Assembly (NCBI RefSeq): GCF_003097495.1
Contig: NZ_QEOP01000002.1
Span: 124,001 to 188,000 of the forward strand
Length of the DNA stretch: 64,000 nucleotides
Direction: 5' to 3'
Source of the DNA: Amnibacterium flavum
Lineage (GTDB): Bacteria > Actinomycetota > Actinomycetes > Actinomycetales > Microbacteriaceae
Part shown: positions 60,901-64,000 of the stretch, piece by piece
Position numbering within the stretch: the first letter of the stretch is position 1
How the letters are laid out: each line of letters starts with the position of its first letter
Position numbers and translations under genes: made by a program
Notes under the pieces: model-generated
Told to the model about the DNA's origin: nothing
The model's input: only the letters and a program-made list of their open reading frames with translations
The model's database searches: none

Positions 60901-61752
60901 ATGGCGGGGGAGACGCGCCTGGGGGTGCCAGGCGATCCGGACGGCGTGAGGCGGTTCGTCGCGATCGGCGACTCGTTCACGGAGGGAGTGGGGGACCCCC
61001 ACCGACACCTTCCGAACGGCGTGCGCGGATGGGCCGACCGGGTCGCCGAGCGGCTCGCGAAGAACGAGCCCGGGTGGGAGTACGCCAACCTCGCGGTGCG
61101 CAGCAAGCGGCTGCGGGAGATCGTCGCCGACCAGGTCGACCTCGCGATCGAGCTGCGTCCGACGCTCGTCACCGTGTACGCCGGCGGGAACGACATCCTC
61201 GATGTCGGCACCGACATCGGGGCCCTCCTCGATCAGTACGAGGCGATGGTCGTGAGGCTCGTCCGGTCGGGCGCGACCGTCCTGCTGTTCACCGGGTACG
61301 AGGTGCAGGTGCATCCGATACTGGCACCGTTCAAACGACGCAACCGCGTCTACAACGAAGGTGTCCGCCGGATCGCGCGTGAGCACGGAGCGGTGCTCGT
61401 CGACTACCAGCGGTTCGAGGCCTTCGCGGATCGGCGCATGTGGGCGGAGGACCGTCTCCACATGTCCAAGGCCGGCCACAGGTACCTCGCCTCGCGTGTC
61501 CTCGAGATCCTCGACGTGCCGCACCGGGTCCGGCCCGCACCCGCGGAGCCGCGCGTGCGTCGCACCCTCCGCGAACGTGAGCGAGAGCACCGGAGGTGGA
61601 TCCTCGACTGGGTGCTGCCCCTGGTTCAGCGGAAGCTGCGCGGGGTCACGCTGGGAGACGACCTCTCGCCCCGCTGGCCCGAACCGGTTCGTGTTCCGGT
61701 GAAGGGCGGCCTGCGTCGACTCGCGAAGGAGCGTCGGCTGGGATCGGGATAG
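60901..61752 (+). CDS. SGNH/GDSL-family hydrolase
   Basis: 283 residues. Block I is AIGDSFTEGVGD with catalytic Ser25, block III is YAGGNDILD, and block V is EDRLHMSKAGH with the Asp-x-x-His pair. No signal peptide, so a cytoplasmic esterase or acetylhydrolase is expected. The C-terminal ~80 residues are basic (RVRRTLREREREHRRW...LRRLAKERRLGSG). ATG at 60901 with GATATT 6 nt upstream and no SD. The frame is open further left across copy 2, but that part has no coding look. Its last 107 bases overlap the opposite-strand gene. Confidence 0.87.
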   Translation: MAGETRLGVPGDPDGVRRFVAIGDSFTEGVGDPHRHLPNGVRGWADRVAERLAKNEPGWEYANLAVRSKRLREIVADQVDLAIELRPTLVTVYAGGNDILDVGTDIGALLDQYEAMVVRLVRSGATVLLFTGYEVQVHPILAPFKRRNRVYNEGVRRIAREHGAVLVDYQRFEAFADRRMWAEDRLHMSKAGHRYLASRVLEILDVPHRVRPAPAEPRVRRTLREREREHRRWILDWVLPLVQRKLRGVTLGDDLSPRWPEPVRVPVKGGLRRLAKERRLGSG

Positions 61753-63205
61753 CGCCCCGATCGATCCATCGTCGTGACGCGAGCGCGTGCACGCTCCGCC
61801 CGTCGCGACCTCGGCCCTCGACTCGCACGGCGCGAACCGAGGGGCGACCGCTCGAGGCCTTCGCGTCGAACGACAGCTTCACGGCGAGCACCGCGAACAG
61901 GGCCCAGTTGCCCTCAAGGAGGAGACGGCTCTCGGTGAGCGACTGACCGAGCAGCGCGGCCAGCAGCAGCAGGGCGACGACCGCCGGGCTCCGGAGCGCC
62001 GGACCGGTGGTCGAGAGTGCGCGGCGCCACGCGGTCGTGACCGCAGCGACCGCGGCGATCGCTCCCGCGAGTGCGCCGACGACCCCGACCTGGAGCAGCA
62101 GGTCGAGCAGGGCGTTGTGCGCCTGCAGGTACTCGACTCCCTGGATGACGACGAGCCCGTTGAACGGGTACACCCACGGCGCCCAATAGCTGACCCAGCC
62201 CCAGCCGAGGATCGGACGCTGCTCGGCGAGCGACAGCACGGTCCGCCAGATCTCGCCTCGCCCCGACGCGTCGGTCCTGCCGAGCAGACCGAGCGCGGTC
62301 TCGGGGAATGCGAGTGCCAGCACGATGGCGATGGCCGCGAGAGCACCGACGGCGATCAGCAGCTGCCGACGTCGATGCCGGGGGAGCCGGCGCAGGAGCG
62401 CGACGACCGTGAGCAGGGCGCCCAGCGCGAGCGCGAGACCTACGACGGTGGCCGAGCGTGTCAGCAGGATCGTGACCACGGGAAGGGCGAGTGCGACCTG
62501 CCAGCGCAGTCGCCGGCTCGATCTCGCCGCCATCGCAGCGAACAGGACGAGCGCAAGGAGGGCGATGAAGCCCAGGAGATTGCGGTTGCCCACGATGCCC
62601 TGGATCGGACCGCCCTCGAAGAGATGGTTCTCGCTCCAGTACATGGGCCCCGGTGCGTCGGCACCGATCCCCGACCAGAGGGGCGCGAGACGATCCCGGA
62701 TGACGACGCTCACGACGAGCTCGAAGACCAGGCTGAGCCCGAGGATCCACAGCATCGCTGTCGCGAGCGCGCGGATCAGCTGATCCCAGCCGAGCAGAAG
62801 GGCGAGCAGCAGAGCCGCGAGCGTCGTCGCCCATTGCGCGAGGAGGCCCAGGCTCGTCGCCCATTGGTAGTTCGACCAGATGATGGATGCCCCGCAGACC
62901 GCGAGGAAGAGCACGAGGGCGATGGGGGCTCGCAGAAGGCGCGGGTCGCGGCGGAACGACCACAGTCGGATGCACACGTAGACCAGCGCGATCGCCGCGA
63001 GAGCCAGGTAACCCACCCAGCCCAGGAGGTCCCGGAAGCCCTGTCCCGCGAACAGCAGGAAGATCAACGAGGTCGCGATCAGCTGGTCGCGGGAGTCGGC
63101 GTGGGTGCGCGGGTTCCCGGGGTCGACCGACCCGGGAAGAGGGAACCGTTCGGCGAGCACAGGGTGACGATAATGAGCGGGTCTTGTGGACTCACTGGGC
63201 GACAC
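61646..63205 (-). CDS. O-antigen ligase/polymerase-like (Wzy/WaaL-type) membrane protein
   Basis: 519 residues by the longest start (GTG 63205). About 12 helices, a large extracytoplasmic loop with WSGIGADAPGPMYWSENHLFEGGPIQGIVGNRNLLGFIALL, and later RGEIWRTVLSLAEQRPILGWGWVSYW...QGVEYLQAHNALLDLLLQVG, the O-antigen ligase/polymerase (PF04932) signature with the conserved His in AHN. Likely assembles or attaches a surface glycan. The C-terminal ~100 residues are basic, polar and partly antisense to the SGNH gene. The start is uncertain; the first helix begins near residue 42. Confidence 0.85.
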   Translation of the reverse strand: MSPSESTRPAHYRHPVLAERFPLPGSVDPGNPRTHADSRDQLIATSLIFLLFAGQGFRDLLGWVGYLALAAIALVYVCIRLWSFRRDPRLLRAPIALVLFLAVCGASIIWSNYQWATSLGLLAQWATTLAALLLALLLGWDQLIRALATAMLWILGLSLVFELVVSVVIRDRLAPLWSGIGADAPGPMYWSENHLFEGGPIQGIVGNRNLLGFIALLALVLFAAMAARSSRRLRWQVALALPVVTILLTRSATVVGLALALGALLTVVALLRRLPRHRRRQLLIAVGALAAIAIVLALAFPETALGLLGRTDASGRGEIWRTVLSLAEQRPILGWGWVSYWAPWVYPFNGLVVIQGVEYLQAHNALLDLLLQVGVVGALAGAIAAVAAVTTAWRRALSTTGPALRSPAVVALLLLAALLGQSLTESRLLLEGNWALFAVLAVKLSFDAKASSGRPSVRAVRVEGRGRDGRSVHALASRRWIDRGAIPIPADAPSRVDAGRPSPEHEPVRASGARGRLPA

Positions 63206-63378
63206 TTGAGAGTTCGTGATGTATTCGCCCGCCCGTCGACGGGTGTTCCGGCGGCGTCATCGAGCGTTAACCGGACCTCGGCGCGCACCGCTCGTCGCAG
63301 GATCGTCTCTGCAAGCTCATAGACGATCGTGACCGGTCCGTGTCCCAATCCGACACCTGTCTGAGGTTGGATTATCGG

Positions 63379-64000
63379 GTGCCCGGACCACAGCGAGTCG
63401 TGACGGCGATGCTCGGCATCGCCGCGCTCGTCGGGGCGCTCGCCGGGTGCGTCGCGACGACCGAGCCGGCCGCGCCCGACCGGTCGGCCGAGACGGTCGC
63501 CAGCGCCGACTGCCTCAGCTCGGGTCTCCGCTACTTCAGCGACCTCGGCTTGACCGAGTCGGCGGACGGCGGGCAGCATCCCGTCGCGCCGGCTGCGGGC
63601 GCTGTGCCCGACGGCTTCCCGGCGACGCAGGCGATCCTGTGCACGGGCGAGATGGGTACCGAGATCGACGGCGAGATGTGGTCGGCGGTGCGGGAGACCC
63701 GTTACGACGGCGACCTGGAACCGCTCATCTCCGCACTTGCCGTGGCGAGCGACGCTCCCACCGACGGACCGTGCACCGCCGACTACGAGATCGTCCCCGA
63801 GCTGTGGCTCGTCACGGAGGAGGGCGAGGCCCTGCGTGCTGCCTGGCCGGTCGACGCGTGCGGCAAGACCAAGCCGGGGGTTCGCGCCGCGCTCGACGGT
63901 CTCGACGTGATCGCAGAGAACATCCTCCCCATCGCGCGGGTGAGCACCGACCCGCCTCTGGTGGTCTGCTCGGAACTCCCCGGTGTCCAGGTCGGTGCCG
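63379..64000 (+). CDS. predicted lipoprotein, truncated by the right edge
   Basis: GTG at 63379 begins MPGPQRVVTAMLGIAALVGA, then LAGC, a lipoprotein signal with Cys near residue 24. The mature part has regularly spaced Cys (ADCLSSGLRYF, ILCTGEM, GPCTADYE, VDACGKT, VVCSELP), suggesting disulfides in an extracytoplasmic domain. The frame stays open for 207 codons to the window end, so the C-terminus is unknown. No known domain recognised. The 173-base gap before it shows no other gene; GATTAT directly upstream may belong to its promoter. Confidence 0.7.
   Translation, partial: MPGPQRVVTAMLGIAALVGALAGCVATTEPAAPDRSAETVASADCLSSGLRYFSDLGLTESADGGQHPVAPAAGAVPDGFPATQAILCTGEMGTEIDGEMWSAVRETRYDGDLEPLISALAVASDAPTDGPCTADYEIVPELWLVTEEGEALRAAWPVDACGKTKPGVRAALDGLDVIAENILPIARVSTDPPLVVCSELPGVQVGA

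Overview
The window reads as a contiguous piece of an actinobacterial chromosome, most likely Microbacteriaceae and probably Microbacterium or a near relative. DNA and codon third positions are strongly GC-rich, genes are dense, GTG starts are common, and marker families are actinobacterial (AdnAB, DUF3117, DUF3107, UPF0182, DUF2342-type zincin, MgtE-N/CBS-DUF1003-Mrp cluster). From memory of gene order, 1-25 kb resembles the Mycobacterium tuberculosis Rv1165-Rv1234 order (typA, ferredoxin, dapD/dapE, DUF3117, O-methyltransferase, tatB, mrp cluster). The 25.8-46 kb part resembles Rv3211 down to Rv3193c (DEAD helicase, ferritin-like protein, DUF3107, adnA, adnB, nudC, uvrD2, Rv3196-, Rv3195- and Rv3194c-like genes, UPF0182).

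Layout. 0-6 kb: 3' part of typA, a small lipoprotein, then the efeUOB iron-uptake operon on the minus strand behind a DtxR/IdeR-like box. 6-12.4 kb: membrane protein, ferredoxin, citrate synthase, divergent dapD and dapE (lysine and peptidoglycan precursor), a membrane glycosyltransferase and DUF3117. 12.4-25 kb: O-methyltransferase, tatB, an MFS plus PLP-decarboxylase pair, a LysR regulator, a 38-codon membrane microprotein behind a perfect palindrome, the mgtE-like/DUF1003/mrp operon, a stress protein, aminopeptidase P, and two phosphodiesterase-type enzymes. 25-46 kb: RNA helicase and metallo-hydrolase, then a genome-maintenance block (AdnAB, UvrD2, NudC) with a degenerate kinase, a TOMM/ThiF-like protein, a zincin, a Lon/PDZ protease and UPF0182, ending in tRNA-fMet.

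46-64 kb is more accessory: a 3 x 133 bp tandem array behind the tRNA, a trans-sulfuration-type PLP enzyme, an epimerase, a MerR regulator with an exporter-like membrane protein, uracil-DNA glycosylase, and a carbohydrate locus (LacI, GH51 arabinofuranosidase, enolase-superfamily dehydratase, CUT1 ABC transporter, GntR). It continues with a secreted matrixin-like protease, two copies of a strongly structured ~190 bp intergenic element flanking an unknown gene, an SGNH hydrolase, an O-antigen-ligase-like membrane protein, and a truncated lipoprotein gene at the right edge.

Two themes run through the window. First, many genes start exactly where transcription would start: a TAnnnT hexamer lies 5-7 nt before the start codon and there is no Shine-Dalgarno sequence, which suggests widespread leaderless mRNAs. 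Second, intergenic space holds several repeat families with strong inverted symmetry. The strongest candidate for something undescribed is the pair of structured elements at 59.7 and 60.6 kb, whose stems are kept by a compensatory change and whose loops show ACCC/CCCC.
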